NCBI GenBank assembly: GCA_022316685.1
Contig: JAKJHU010000036.1
Coordinates: 3,359,036-3,423,035 of the forward strand
Reading direction: 5' to 3'
DNA length: 64,000 bases
From: Progne subis subis
Taxonomy: Eukaryota > Chordata > Aves > Passeriformes > Hirundinidae
Position 1 is the first letter of the stretch. The number at the start of each line of letters is the position of its first letter. Below the pieces are notes generated by a model. That model was not told the DNA's origin. It searched no databases and saw only the letters and a list, made by a program, of their open reading frames with translations. Of this stretch, positions 36,301 to 50,379 are shown piece after piece. Made by a program: the position numbers and the translations under genes.

Positions 36301-39300
36301 ATGCAACGTATGGAGCAGAAACTGAAGAAACCCAGCAAACATAGCAGCTTCAGCAAGAGAATGCTTAAAGCGCAACTGGCATCTAGTAGGTGCTGAATCC
36401 AGCCTGCAACTGTAGCAAAACCGTAATGCCAGCAAAAATCCACTTCAGTGTGAAAGAGATGATATAAAAGAAGTCATGAGGTCCTTGCGTCCTGATTCTA
36501 AGCCAAATTGTTCTGCAGTGTCAAACATTCAGCACCAGTGACAGCAAACAGGGCTAACGAGAGCTCTTGTCATCAAAACAAATCTCTGCAGTGTAGAGCG
36601 AGCATCGATTACTGCATTAGTTCCTACACGGTCGCTGCAATGACAAGGACTTGCAGTCCTTAGAAAGAGTTAATGATTTTAGGAATCCAGAGTCAATGAT
36701 CCTCAGGAAACAAGATGGGGGGGGGAAAAGCTCCTTCCTTCTGGATAGAACAGTAAAGAAGTTTCTTAGTGGTTTAAGCCAACAGTAGACACAAGCTCAG
36801 GCACCTAAGTAATCAATACTACTGCTGCAGTTATTATTTATATTCAGCAGTGGTGCACTGAACAAGTTTAATCAACTGCATAGACGAAGCAATTGTGTAA
36901 AGGAAATGTGGCTTTTTTAATTTATGTAAAACATCCCAAACTGCGGATTTACTTCTAGCACGCTGAAAACACAAACAACACTTGAGAAAAACTTACCACT
37001 TTTTACAGATTAATAGGATAATTTCATTCTTTTCATATATAACAGATGTGTGCATGGAAACATAATTTTATGTAAGAAAAATATACTCCCAATAAAACCC
37101 CCTAGGAAATAATATTTTGTATTCCAAATTACATGTTCAAGATAAAACAGAAAAACCGAACTCGCATTTGCAAAAGCCAGACGATTAGAGAATTATAGCT
37201 AATAGAATTTATTAAAGTATTTAATCTACTGTAATCATATCCAAATGATACAACAATAAAACTATTTCTGTGGCAGAGATAGCCTTCCTCTGTACGAACA
37301 GATGGTTTTCTGCAGCCTGTCTACATACTGCAGGACTTCCAAAGTACAATGCAGGACATTCAAAATACAAAAAAAAAAGGTGTTTAGAAACTAAAATGTG
37401 AGAAAACAAAGCACACAAAGAGAAGCTTACAAGGGATAAAATAGAAATAGTAAAGCTAATGAGAGCTTACAGCTCTTTCATACTTAACAATATATGGCTC
37501 TATTAGTAATAATGAAAATACACTTTAATCAAGTTGTCTCCCTGTAATTCTGGATCAAACCCAAGGTACTGAACACTCTCTTTCACACTCCCACGCGTCA
37601 GTCAACAGCAAAAGCCACAGAATATCCCTGGCCACTGCTGGCTTTAAGTGTCCCCAATAGCCCTGCATCAGCAGAAGGAACACACAACAGTCTAACTGTG
37701 CTTTATTCACAGACATGCCCTTGTTAGGAAATGGTTGGAGGAGGACAGTGTCCAGTCTTTATACATTTCAAGAGACAGCAATCATCTGCTACCGACCAAG
37801 GAAGATATACCCAGTGTTCTCCTAAAGCCAGAAACATTTCTTGCAAAAGAAACAAAAGACCAAGTATGCCAAATGCTTGATGCTTCCACAGCACATCCAC
37901 TGACCCTTCTGCATTACTCCTTGAAGGATGGCCTCCTCTTTTGCCAGGGCAGGCATTGAGGGCTTTGCGTCACGTTCAGAACATAGCACACCTGGGTCCT
38001 GAACACTCACATCACCTCACCTGACTGCACATACCAAACAAGGTAGGGGATTTTGTCGTAACACAAATTAACCGATGAAGAATTCTTGCTTGCTACAACC
38101 TCTGAATTTGTAAATGAGACTGTGTGATATGGGGTTTGTTTTCTGACTTATTTCAAGTGTTCCCATCATTCCTATGGCATACATGTGTCTGAAAAAAATA
38201 ATGAACTGTTTTCCCGAACACATGTAGAAACATCGTTTGTGCCTCATGGTGTTGTTAAAGCTGTCACTGTCTCCCACTCCCCTACATGATAACCCCTCCC
38301 TGCTCCTCCAGCAGGCAGTTCTCAACGCCCGTTTTATCCCGAGCCATGTGCTCTGCCCAAGGCCTGCCTAAGTAGCCTAACAGCTTCAGATGGCAGAGGT
38401 GTCTGCAAGCAATTGAGGAGAATAAGGGAAGAGAGGAGCAATAGGAGAATGTTCTGAGGTCAGAAAGGGCATTTTGCAGGAAAGAACAATGCCACCAGCT
38501 CCAGCATCCATTGCTCATCCCTAAGGGTGGATTTCATTCCTCACAGTCCAGGACACACTGAGCCTTTCTGGCTCCCCAAAAGGCTTATCTGACAGCTTAA
38601 GAATAAAGTGCTAATAGTTGATCTGTTTATTTTTACATCTATTAATAATATCAAAGCACTAGGAAACTAACTGTAAAACTGGACATAATTCCATTTCCTA
38701 GTAAAATTACATAATTAAGTTATAACACACTTTCAAGCTTTGCACAGGATAGCATTGCCTTCGTAATCTCTGCAGGATTTTACTCTTGCAAATGATTTTA
38801 TTGCCACCATCTTCTGAGGCATGTTACACTATGCATCTGATAAGTTAGATATTGACCACAATATTTTAGCCCTTCATAATCTTCCTGCTAATAGTTGGTC
38901 TAGATCTTAATCTGAGTGTGATACTCATGCACCTATAAAAATTTCTAAGACCATTAGAAAAGCATGAGTTTGCTCAATCTCACACAACTCTACCATTATT
39001 CAAGTTTTAAGAGAACAAATTCCAAGCATTAAACATACTGTTCAGCTTTATGCCTGGGTGAAAATGCAACTGTCCTCTAAACCAAAAGTTTTACACCACT
39101 TTTTTGGACAGAGGAAAGTCAGAGAATGGTCCCAAGCTTAATTCTATAGCACAAAAAGAGCAATGCAAGTAAAAAAAAACCTATGCTTAAAGTTGGAATT
39201 TAAATTAGAAAATCAGAGAAGCAACAGAAAAGAACTGTGTTACAGTGTCCAGACCTCAAAGTCAAGTTACAGTGGGAAAGATAGTCAAATACAAATGCAG

Positions 39301-39305
39301 GAGTC

Positions 39306-39334
39306 TCACATACAATATTAGATATTGTATGTGA
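39306..39334. repeat. Perfect inverted repeat, 13-bp arms, 3-nt loop
   Basis: TCACATACAATAT, loop TAG, then ATATTGTATGTGA. The arms are perfectly complementary. It lies just before the CR1 remnant at 39350 and has no known function. Confidence 0.9.
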
Positions 39335-39349
39335 CATTTTGCACTGTAG

Positions 39350-39800
39350 CCCTGCCTGATCAGTGTCAAAAGGTCCTGGCTATTGTGGGAGATGAACAGC
39401 GACTAGACAACATAGCACATACCACACCTCTACAAGCAGGGCAAGGAAAGGACCTGGGAAACTACATACTGAAATGGCTATGGAAGAAATCCTCCTGGAA
39501 TGCAGTCCCCAGCACATGAAGGCCAAGAAGGTGGCTGTGAATCACCTGCATAGCTTTACCAAAGGCAAAAATTGCCTGACCAGTATGGTTTCTGGATCTG
39601 CAGGCAAGGGGACAGCAGCAGATATTGTTTAACGTAACTGTAGCACGGCTTCTAACCAGGTCTCTCACAATATCCTTCCAGCCAAATCAGAGAGCTTTGG
39701 ATTGACTGGTGAACTGTGAAGTAGGTGGAAAACTGACCTAACCTAACTCGAGTGATGGACAAAGGACTGGAGTTTGACTGGTGGCAGAATGTAACACACA
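39350..39800 (+). mobile_element. CR1-type LINE fragment (decayed reverse transcriptase)
   Basis: The plus strand, read across several frames, follows CR1 ORF2. Recognisable pieces are PGNY-like text near 39457, SFTKGKNCLTS near 39549-39581 (family GFTKGKSCLTN), KGTAADIV near 39605-39630 (family KGKAADIVYLDF), SHNILPAK near 39662-39685 and a FGLTG piece near 39695. Stops and frameshifts break the frame repeatedly. Only an internal part of the element is left, with neither 5' nor 3' end. It sits antisense to RIMS1 in the 25-kb intron. The core at about 39455-39780 is secure; the outer borders are guesses. Confidence 0.78.
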
Positions 39801-42800
39801 TAAAAAGGGACCAGAACAAAGATTCATGGGGAAGAAACAAGACTTTCCTTTGCTCTGCTAGCAGCACTCCAGACCACAAAAAGCTCTACTGAGATCATAG
39901 AAAACTTGAAGTAGTCTTTGCCTTTGCATCCAGAATTAAACTCATTAGAAAAAACATACTTGCTTTGGACAGGCTTCAGTGCAGTGTTTAGCTAAAACTG
40001 CGCTAATTAAAACACTTGCGGCATAAGTACATCTTCTCTTCAGTAAAGTATTGCCCAGTGAAGAGACTGAATGTTTTTCGGTCTCTTTTTCAGATCCTTT
40101 GGCAAAAATAGTTACAACTTTTCAAAGAAAATGTTTGAACATTTACCAGAGAAAGACTTCTATACATAAATAAACAAATACATATATTCACACACTTCTG
40201 AAGAAGGGGTTACAGATTGACATAGCACCGATAGTGAAATTTTTCATATCTAGAAGAGGTTCTTAACCTCTTTTTCTGGTAAAAAAAGACCTATAGCTCC
40301 TTAAAGGAACATCTACCCTTAAACACACATCAAACTTGTTAGTGCTCATCAAAGCTCCTTTCCTTTCAGTCATGAGCATGTTCTGCTTATATTCCTAGCC
40401 AGGTAACAAAAACAATTAAAAAACCACTAAAGCAGAAATTAGGTTGTCACATCAACAGAGTAATATGCTGAAGCTAGTAAGTTTGGTCTTGGGCTAAATC
40501 AATGTTATGCTGTTGTTGCTCCACAGCTTTCAATTCAAACCTTGATCGAAGCTAATCAATTCTAAGTGAAAGTGAAGTAACTTGGCACCCATCTGAATAG
40601 CACCATGCAAAAGCACAAACTGGAAGCAGGCTGTGGTGTGCCTCCCACTGGCACCCCGGAATAAGGGCTTGACCACATTCTTTCTAAAGGTCCTCTAGGG
40701 GAGGTTTACAGAACATCACCTACCATTTTGCAGCAGACCGGAAGACAGAAGAACATTTCTGCACAACCCTTCAAGCACTGAAAGAGCCAGTAAAGAAACA
40801 CCCTGCTTATTGCTTTTGTAACCATCATTCCAAGTTCCACTGTCCATTGTTCAGTACCGTGCTGCCACTGATGTTTCATTTCCCCTTCCTCCACCTGTGA
40901 CTGACTCGGTTGTTCTTGAGTCCTCTGAGGAAGATGATTGTGACAAAATGAACGCTTACCCTAGAAAACCTAGGCCGGGCCTTCAATTCCATAAGTGCAG
41001 TGGCTGAGAACTTTGCTATCCAACCTTCACGATTCAGTAATTTTGCAATGCATTTATCTTAGTTACCTTATCTACTAAAAAAAGTCAACTACTCAGATAG
41101 ATAATTTTGATCACTTTTATTACTGGCCTTAACCGAGGAGGATCTGCTGACAATCAAGAGAGAATATCAGTGCAAATCTAACAGCACAGCCACTGTCAGA
41201 TTTACGGATTTCTGGACTTCCTCTGAGATCATAGGATGATGGATTCATCTCTGTGTGTAAGGAGATTTTGTGGAGTATTTTTCTTCATGACAAGGCAGTA
41301 AGTAACATATTAACTTATAATAGCTATAAAAGATCTGCTGGATAGAATTTTTTTAGAGCCAAAGGTCATCTTAAACAAACCTTAATTCAAGAAACTTGCT
41401 CAGCTATCCAACTGCTAACCAAAGCCAGATCTTTTCAGTTAAATGGTGACCAATCTGCAGGTACTGACTTTTCAGTTTACTGATCAATGACATCAAAATA
41501 TTATTGTTCCCAACTTTAATTACTGTTTCTAGTTGTTTTGCTAATGTCTCCACTGAGCCAGATTTCCCCCAAGCCCCACACAGCACAGTGGATGTGGAAG
41601 ACCCATACCCAAAATCCCCTCCCCATCTAATGCAGGGTAAGCTGGGATGAAGGGTTGATATGCCAGCACCACTTTTGATAGCCATGCTCAAGTACAGGCT
41701 TGAACTGACAGAACCAAATTGCTGCAATCTATTCAGCCTGCAGGAAGAGGCTGCAGGCATCCACCTGCACTTGAGTTTTCCTGCCAAAAGAGAAATCAAG
41801 CAAAATGCGCTCCATGTAAACCCGGACTACAGCAAAAACAGGAGATTCAACCTAAGGTGACAATATCATTACTGCTTATTTAATTAAGCCACATAACCTT
41901 ACCAAAATTCCTTAAAACATCTTTCTTTGCCCCTTGAAAAATTCTCCACCCCCATTACAAAGTAAAAACCAAAAGACTACACATGTTCTGAACTAATTCC
42001 TGTAAAGGCTATGATTGAAAGGCTTATACTGCCACGGGTGACAGACATTTATGTGTTATTATTTTAGCTTGTTTCTGTATTTCAGGATAATTTTAACAAT
42101 TTAACTCACATTCTTTCCTTTTTTTTTTCCCTACTACCTAAGTGGATATAGACATGGTTTAATTTCTGATCCCTTCTATAATTCAGATTCCCCCAGATCC
42201 TTTAATTCTAAAAAAGTCATGTTAAAACCTAGAAATTTAATGACCATTCCAAAAATAACCTGTATCAAGCCGCATTTTCTATTACTTTAAAGTGTTATAT
42301 ACCATCCACACAAACAAAACAAAATAATTACTAAAACCACACAGCTAAATGCAGGGTTTAACAGTGACCACGTTGTTTAAGCATTGTCAGAAAATTCATT
42401 CCTAATCCTTATAAAAGTTTTCCAGGGCAAAGTAAGATTAGGCCCAAAATAGCACAGATAACTGATGTTCTGCTGGCAACATGCCTAAAATAAATATCAA
42501 TATTTGTTGTCGCAGGTTTTTTTTAAGGGAAACTATGCTGAAATATTAATTTTTTTTAAGGATATATTTGAAGGGAAGGCAAAATGTAGATGATACATTT
42601 GTTTAAGGAAAAAACAACTGGTCATTGGAAAAATTAATGTCTTCGTAAGTGTTTCAGAGGCTTGTAGGAATAGTCATTCCCTAAGACTTCCTTAGCAGTG
42701 AAATTTCAAACTTGTTAACTGGAACAGATTAAACAATTTCTTTTTAATTGATTTCAGAGCAACCTTTCTGTGGAAAAGAGCCAGCAGCAGCACAACTGAA

Positions 42801-44453
42801 TTTATTCCTAAACGTTCAGTTCCTGTTCCATTCATAGAGGACTGTTTTGCCCTTCTTCAGACATTGCGTAAAGACAGTGACAACTCCCCTGCTGGCAAAT
42901 CTGTAATGTCTCTCCCATGGGAGATAAATAAACCTACCTGGGTACACCGATAAGGTCCAGTGTTACACAAAAATTGGCAGACATAGCAAGCACCAGTAAG
43001 TTTTGAGAACCTACATCGATTTAAAGTTGTATTTCTGAATTCCTTTGCAAGGTCCTATTTTATCTGTAAGTGCAAGTCACTTTTATACGATATTTTAAGT
43101 AAAATCTGAGCCTGTAGAGAATACAAAATTCCTTGGCACACCACGTATTTTGATATAAACTTACAGTAATTTGCTGCAGGTAGCACTCTGGAGCACGACA
43201 GGCAAGAGCTGGCATTACACTTCTGAATGACCCAGGACTTTGCAGAGTTGAAAGAAACGTGGCTATCACTAGCCCTCAGCTCATGACACTGGCTAGTATT
43301 CACTGCCAGAACAGAAGTTTTTGCTCATCTCCTGATTCAGCTGAGAACTGTATAAAGTGCACGCGGGTTAAAGAGAGTCCCCTGGGGAGCGCTGCTTTGC
43401 ACAGCATGAGCTTCCTGCTCAGCAAAGCTGTGTCACTCCTACCCAAAACTGACAGGACACCAGTGCCAGGATCTGAAATCCCCACCTCAGAGGTGGGAGC
43501 AGGGCTGAGGCACTCCAAGGACTGTAACCAGCTGCCTCAGAATGACATTTCCTCTCTTGTGACACCTGCTGACGGTTTTTAATGCAGAACATTCTGACTC
43601 TCAAAGACATGACAAAGGCAAAAAACAAAACAAAAATCTGCAGGATTTTATATTCATGCATAGCTCTATTTCCCACCTCTGGGATAAGCCCTGTTAACTA
43701 CATATCATGATCCCTGAAGTATTTAACTGGAATGGACTCACTGGAGTGCCTTCTAATAGGACACATACATTCTATTTCATATAAAATATATATTCACAAA
43801 CTTGTACACCTCCCAGGAAAATCTCGTCTTAGTAATGCTTTGAAACTACAGTAAAACAAAGAATATGAAAACATTCTTTCTTATACATTGTTGTATATTT
43901 TCTTTTTCTCCTGAACCCACTTGACTGCAGCATTCCTGAAGCAGATAATGCAGTCTCATTAAACAAGTGTTTTTTATGCATTAGAAAATTAGGTTGCAAG
44001 AATCCTTTGGTTAAGTAGGGAGAGAATACGCAGCTTCACCAAAATTTCTTAAGCACAAACATAGAGAGTCATGTGTAAATGTGTAACTCTGAATCTCACA
44101 AATTTTGAAATTCTGGCTCATGATCCTCAAACAAGAGTACCTTTTCCTTGTTATGTTTTGTGGTTTTTTCCCTGAGGATAGGACTCACTTCAAGAAATTA
44201 ATAACTGCTAGTCACATCACTGTAATTTCCGTATGCAGAATACATCCCATATGTCATTTGTAACACTAAAGCTACAGGACAGGTGTAAACCTGACTGTGG
44301 AAAAAAAAAATTGCACATGCAGGTAAAATCTGAAAAAGATATTTTAAATTACTGGTTCAAGTAGTAAAGCATGCCTGCATTTCCAGATTCTCTCCATGCT
44401 GAGAGAGAAACTGTCTTGCACAAAGGCTGATAAAAACAAAGTGAGATTTGGCT

Positions 44454-44467
44454 GCTCCACCTAGTGG
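44454..44467 (-). promoter_or_regulatory. Candidate CTCF-like motif
   Basis: The minus strand reads CCACTAGGTGGAGC, which fits the commonly used CTCF core CCASYAGRKGGCRS at 13 of 14 positions (A for the C after GG). It lies deep in the 25-kb RIMS1 intron. One motif match by eye is weak evidence and binding is not shown. Confidence 0.25.
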
Positions 44468-46575
44468 CTCATTAAGTACAATTTTAATCATTTAAGAACA
44501 TGTGGCCTTATGGATTAAAAAGGGCCACATCTGGAGTTTTTGTTTTCTCTGAGCAACAGGGCAAGTGACTGCAACTTATACCATTGTGTTAGCCAGTGCC
44601 AAAAGGGTTGTCATTCACACTGTGCCTTCAGAGTAATCCCTGGAACAGTTGTGCCCTGGTCCAGCTAGCACTCTCTGTTTACTACTAGGCAGGATACAGG
44701 CCAAGAATAAACCCTAAGAAACAGCTTCCATTCACCCTTCTCAGGAGGAGCTCAAGAATGGACTGCAATTCACTACTTGGCCAAAAAAGTCAAAGAATGG
44801 CCCTTTCATCTACTAGTCAGTAAATATCACCAATGGGATGGGCGTATTTCAAACCATAACACTTTGTGCTTGGCATCACAGGAGAAACAGAGGTAAGAAT
44901 CAGCTTAAGAGATTACAAAGTGTAGCTCAGGAGTCCCTGATTCTGAAGCCCACAGGTTGTACAGGGGAAAGAAGGAACAAAGTAACCATCAGAAGAATAC
45001 AAAAACACATGAGCAAATATGGGAAAAAAATTTTCAGAGGAACATTCAAAATGGACAGGAACAGGATGAAACCATGCTTGTTTACTCAAAGGAAACAGGC
45101 ACCTCGTTACTACTAATCTTCTTTCTGACACAATCAAGTTTTTGATTGTGAGCTATTTATCAGTGTACTGATTTTAGAAAACCCATATAGAGCAGTCTAT
45201 CTACTCAAAGTAATGCTTAAAGAAAGAAACTGGAATGGTTCATGTGTTCATGTACAGCCTCAGAAAAATATTAGCACAAAGTACTTACCAATAATATTCA
45301 GTACCTCACAGTATCACCTGGTTGATGAATGTTTGGATGAATTAACATGTTGAATCTATGTTTGGATTCAATAGTATCATCAGAATGAATACACTAAGGA
45401 AAGGACACAGACTGAACATCTTCAGAAAATAACAGAATCAGATGTCTGCTTCTTCCTAGTTAACTCTGTAATTAACTAAAATTAAAATCCATAATACTGC
45501 ATGTATTATTCTAGAAGCCAGTAATTAGTTTACCTTTTTCTTTCATAGGCTTTCATTTTTCCTGCAAAGTTGGACAGGCTTCCCATAGAGGTGGGGAAAT
45601 GCAAAGGTTTGCATTTCAGTTCCAAGACCTAAACTCATCCTTCAATACACTGCACAGACTAGCCAGTTATGCAGATTTACCAGACTCAGTTTGGTTAATC
45701 TTTCATGTTTCATCTTTTTCTCTAAGTTCTTAGATCAAAAGAGTGACAGTAAATGCTGAATAGCAGTTCCCATAACTTTTATGGTATACGAAAAATACAT
45801 ACATATAAAAAATACTGAATAGCAGAAGTGTAGGAAAGAATCAGCCTCTGGCTATAACACCATGCCACGTATCAAATTACTGAGTTTTAAGTCCAGTTAA
45901 CTTCATGGCAGTACTTTGAAAAGTACTGCTTAGCATCTAAAATTAGAGCAAGCTTTTCAAAAGCATTTTCATCTCCCTCTTAGACCCTTAAAAGGTGCTC
46001 CATGGCCCAGAGTTCACACTCACATTCTCATGCCTGCTACCTGCAATGGTTTCTGTATGGAAAAAACTGACTGCTGAATGCTCTTGAGAATTGATCTTTC
46101 ATGGAGAAGCCTATAGAACTCCTGGCTTTCTCTACATGTTCAACACTCTCATAGCTCCTGAAAGTAAAGGTACCCTGATGTCAAACATTAAGTGTTTTTG
46201 AACATAATACTCCAATCCATCCATGCTTCAGTATCTTCCCTTCTGTAATGAAAATAATCATCTTACTATTGGAAAAAATTACTACCAGGACAAATTTGTT
46301 GCTTTTTCAGTGAATTAAATGTGCAGAAGAAAGGTAAGTGACAAAGAACAAACAACTAATAAAATCATGAACTTGTGAAATATCAAACAACCCAGAAGGC
46401 AGGGCATATTAATAGTAATGAAACATAAGGTGTTGCCAGCTGTGATAGATATGAAAGAAATCAAGACTTAACAGTTTGTGACATCATCTTGATAAGTCAA
46501 AAGCTGCATCTCTTTTTTCTTTTTCAAAAATCATATTATTATGCAGATTTGTACTGGAAATGGCTTACAGGCTGA

Positions 46576-46576
<1 letters not shown>

Positions 46577-46615
<39 letters not shown>
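46577..46615 (+). repeat. Pure poly(A) tract of 39 nt
   Basis: A run of 39 A residues with no interruption. The 60 nt before it are not a recognisable retrogene or small-RNA copy, and CR1 elements do not end in poly(A), so it is most simply a homopolymer microsatellite. Confidence 0.95.
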
Positions 46616-46617
<2 letters not shown>

Positions 46618-49600
46618 ATAAGGTACAGATAGGGGTAATGTGAATTTAGCCCTAGATGTTCCCAGCTTAGATCAGATCCTGCCACAGGAACAGCAGCAGC
46701 ATTTCTACCATGGAGCAATCTCAGTGCAGGCTCTGAAGAAAATTATTTTTATTTTAAGGAATCCTCCATTTGAAATGAATAAGAAATTATGATTATAGTT
46801 TTCCTTAACTTTGCTTATCTGTCCTCAGGGTTAACACGGTTTCTGGCAGCCAGCTTCAACCTTCCTAGCAGTAACTCAGCCTTCCAGGGGAAGAGGGGAG
46901 CACTCACTCAACATCTGTCCCTCCAGCTACTTATTTCTGTTTTCTTTTTTCACGCCCACTTCTTTCCTAAACTATTCAACCACAATCCATCCCACCTCTC
47001 CTGATTTATCATGTTTAGACACCTTGGTGATATTTTGCTCTTTCCTCTGAACTTCCTCCAGAATGCTCACAATCTTGTTAAGGTAAACTAGAAAAAGGGC
47101 TGTATTGGGATTTTAGAGGAAAATTCAGCCAGATATCTTCCATGACATTCTCATTTATATGGTTACATATTTCTCTGAAATGCAGCATATCTTGGAAACA
47201 ATTTGACATTTTCCCTTCCACTCATGTTCAGCTCATCTCACTTGTATGTGCATGTACTTTAAATAATTTCATATACAAAAACCAGACTTTTTACTGCCCA
47301 ACTCTAATTTAACAAGCACTTACTTACAGCTCCACAAGCACCGTGAATAATTTCAGCTGCTCAAAAGCAATGAATACTGATAACATTGAATAATATTAAC
47401 AATGAACAAAACTGAAACTAGAGTAATTTTAAATTATATTTCCATTAAAATCTGAATCAAATGTAGGTCTAAATTACTGCACAAGGACCAGAAGATAAAT
47501 CTAAACTAATTTCTAAAAGCAGCAATCTTCTTAGGAAGGGTATTTTAATTTAGACTAAGTTAAATCTCAGCTGCACTTTTAAACAAATTCTGCTCCAGTT
47601 TTAAAACTCTATGCCCAACTCTCCACACAAACAGATGTTAAAATATGCTAGCAGATGTTACGGTACAATTTGACTTGCCTACATTCCAGACTGAAAATAC
47701 CTCAGTCAAAAAGTTTAACTAAAAACACTTCACAACCAGCCTCCTCTTCTCTACAGCCCCTTCCTGATGTTTTCTTTTGGTTCCTTTATAGGCTCTACTG
47801 CACGTGTGGTTTCTCTCCTAGCCCCCAAGCTACCTTCCCTGTCAACAATGCTTACAGAGCCTGGAACATTTTGTTGGGCAAGAATATTATTTATTCTCTC
47901 CTTCCCCTGGGAGCACTCCCAAGGACAAGAACCCAAAGGGACCATGGAAACACCTGAAAACAATGGAGGAAGGGGCCAGATCCTTTCCTCCTTGAGCTGA
48001 GCCAGCACTGCCATATTTGTCAGCAAACCACATCATCCCTTTCTGCTCCTGACCTCCACGTCCTCTCCTCCTGCTCACAACCCCCTGCTTCACACCTGGA
48101 AGTAAACCAAGAAAACAGCAAGATCCCTGCCCACAACATCTTCTAAACAGAAATTAATGTCATAAGAATGAAATTAAACTAAATTGGGTTCACCTGTTCC
48201 TCACAATACTGCAAGAAAGGCATAATGAATGAAAAAAATCACATCTTCACTGAAGGAAAACAGAAAGCCATTTCAGGAGTTTATTTTTTAAAGAAGGTGA
48301 CAATTCTATCATGCTCTCCTCACTCCCAAATAAATCCATTAGCAAGTATACAGAGTGAGTTTTACTTAGGTTTTCAACATTTTACTACAAATTTGTGAAT
48401 ATTAGTTGTAATATCAAGCCTAAAGTGTGTGAACAAAATACACATTTAGGCAAATATGAACAATAAGTATGCAAAATGTAAAATCATTAGCATTACATTT
48501 TTTTACATAAAAGTGCTGGAGCAGTACCTCCTCAACATTGCTCCAGTTTCCAACAATATTTTATCTTCCAGTTTCAAAGTTCGCATGACAAATTCTGGAG
48601 TTATCTTTTGTATCCATCAATGGATATAATAACTTTTATACACCTTCATCTGGATACAAATCTACTAGTTCCACACAAATTCTTATTTTTCAACTTCAAA
48701 GAAAATACTTTTTCTCAAACTTAGGCCAAATATAATTTGCATTTTTCACTGGATGGCAGTAGACAGAAACTGTTACTTTTGAAATGAAGTCTGGATTTAA
48801 TTTTTAATAGTCTGGTTTATGTTACTCTGTTACTTGTCTTTGAAGCAAGTACGAATGCAATTTATGCCTTCTGCAAGGATTCCTTTCACCTTGCCAGGAC
48901 TTCACTGGAAACTCAGTCCACCTATTTTTCAACTATTAGAGATTTCAGAAAAAGGAGTTCTACAGCCTCTATAAATAATAGAATGAAAATGATTGTCAGC
49001 AATCTGTAGTGTCCTGTAAAGGGTGTAGATAATTTAATAAGAATTTGAGATGACATCCATCAATTATTATTTTTGGACACTGTAAAGAAGTCTTTCTCTA
49101 GATTTAATCCAACATGGAAACAATCTGTCATAAATCTTTGGATCCTCCAGCAAAGAAGGAGAATCCCAGTGGATTTTAAAATAGATTCATTTTTTGGAAA
49201 GAAAGTATCTCCCAGTATTTCTGCATATTTTTGAATAATTTTGAAGAAATACATATTAAATGATTACAGTAAATACCAGGGGATGTACTAGCTAAATTAG
49301 GTTGCTTTTTTGAAGGCTTTTTTGACTCAGAAGATAGTGTAATGGAATACTACTCTGTTTCTAGGAAATGCAAATGGTAAAACACAGTATCTGCTTTATA
49401 TGACATTTCTGGCTATTGATTTTCAATACAATCTTATCCACTCTACCTGTACTGTGTCTTTCTCTGGGGCATGATTTGCTTTTAAACATCTCTGTAAGCT
49501 GTTTCTCACAGAAACTTCTATTTTATTTGCTCAACATAGAACTGAAAATAGTACATTTTTATTACTTAGTTGCAGATCATTTCATATTGGCACTCACCAA

Positions 49601-49902
49601 ATGCAAACATTAATGTTAAGATCGTGGGGGTTTTTTTAATAGGGCCATTCAAAATTTCTAGCTCCATCTATATTTCTTTGGCACCAGGTTTCTGACTGAG
49701 CTGACATTTAGATAAGAGGGGATGGATTCCAGACCCTCCTGGGCTTATAAAGTAAAGCACTATAACTTTGATACTGTGCAGTATCTCTCCCAAGTTACAA
49801 GCAAAGAACAGAATAAATTTTAGTGAAATTCTGTTTGTAACAATGCTGTTAAATTGCAAAGAATGGGATTATAACCAGGGTTATAATAGCGGCATTTTAA
49901 AT

Positions 49903-49933
49903 TTATATATATAGATATAGATATAGATATATC
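49903..49933. repeat. TATATA / GATATA simple repeat
   Basis: TATATATATA followed by three to four GATATA units. Simple sequence in the 25-kb intron. Confidence 0.88.
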
Positions 49934-50326
49934 TCTTTAAAGCTAAATCCTTTTATTACTGCAGCATATATGCTTTCAGAGTGCTGGGGGATTTCTAAAA
50001 TATTTTATTAGGTAATAAAATCTGCCTTTCCATCTATTTTTATGAAATACTCCAGAGTATTTCAAGTACTGATGAAAATGAAACTGTAAAAATAATTGGA
50101 TACTTTACTATCAGAAAAGGTTCTACTTTCTCATTTGTATTCACATTTCCTATCCCTTCTTTATGGGCTATACACCCCCATCTTCACAGGCTTTCCATTT
50201 ACAATCTTTGTTATGGAAAAGTCATATCGAAAATCAGGGAAAAAAAAAAAAAAGCTAAATATCATAGCTATATAAATTAATAAATATACCTCTAATGCAA
50301 TGGTAATTAATGCATTAAATACCCCA

Positions 50327-50328
<2 letters not shown>

Positions 50329-50369
<41 letters not shown>
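50329..50369. repeat. AC dinucleotide microsatellite, about 20 units
   Basis: An uninterrupted AC run of 41 nt followed by an interrupted ATACACACAT tail, in the 25-kb RIMS1 intron. Length suggests it is polymorphic. Confidence 0.97.

Positions 50370-50379
<10 letters not shown>

Noticed and set aside
47650..48100. Cluster of overlapping open frames in a less AT-rich patch
   Set aside because: Frames on both strands have similar length and no similarity; higher GC alone explains them.
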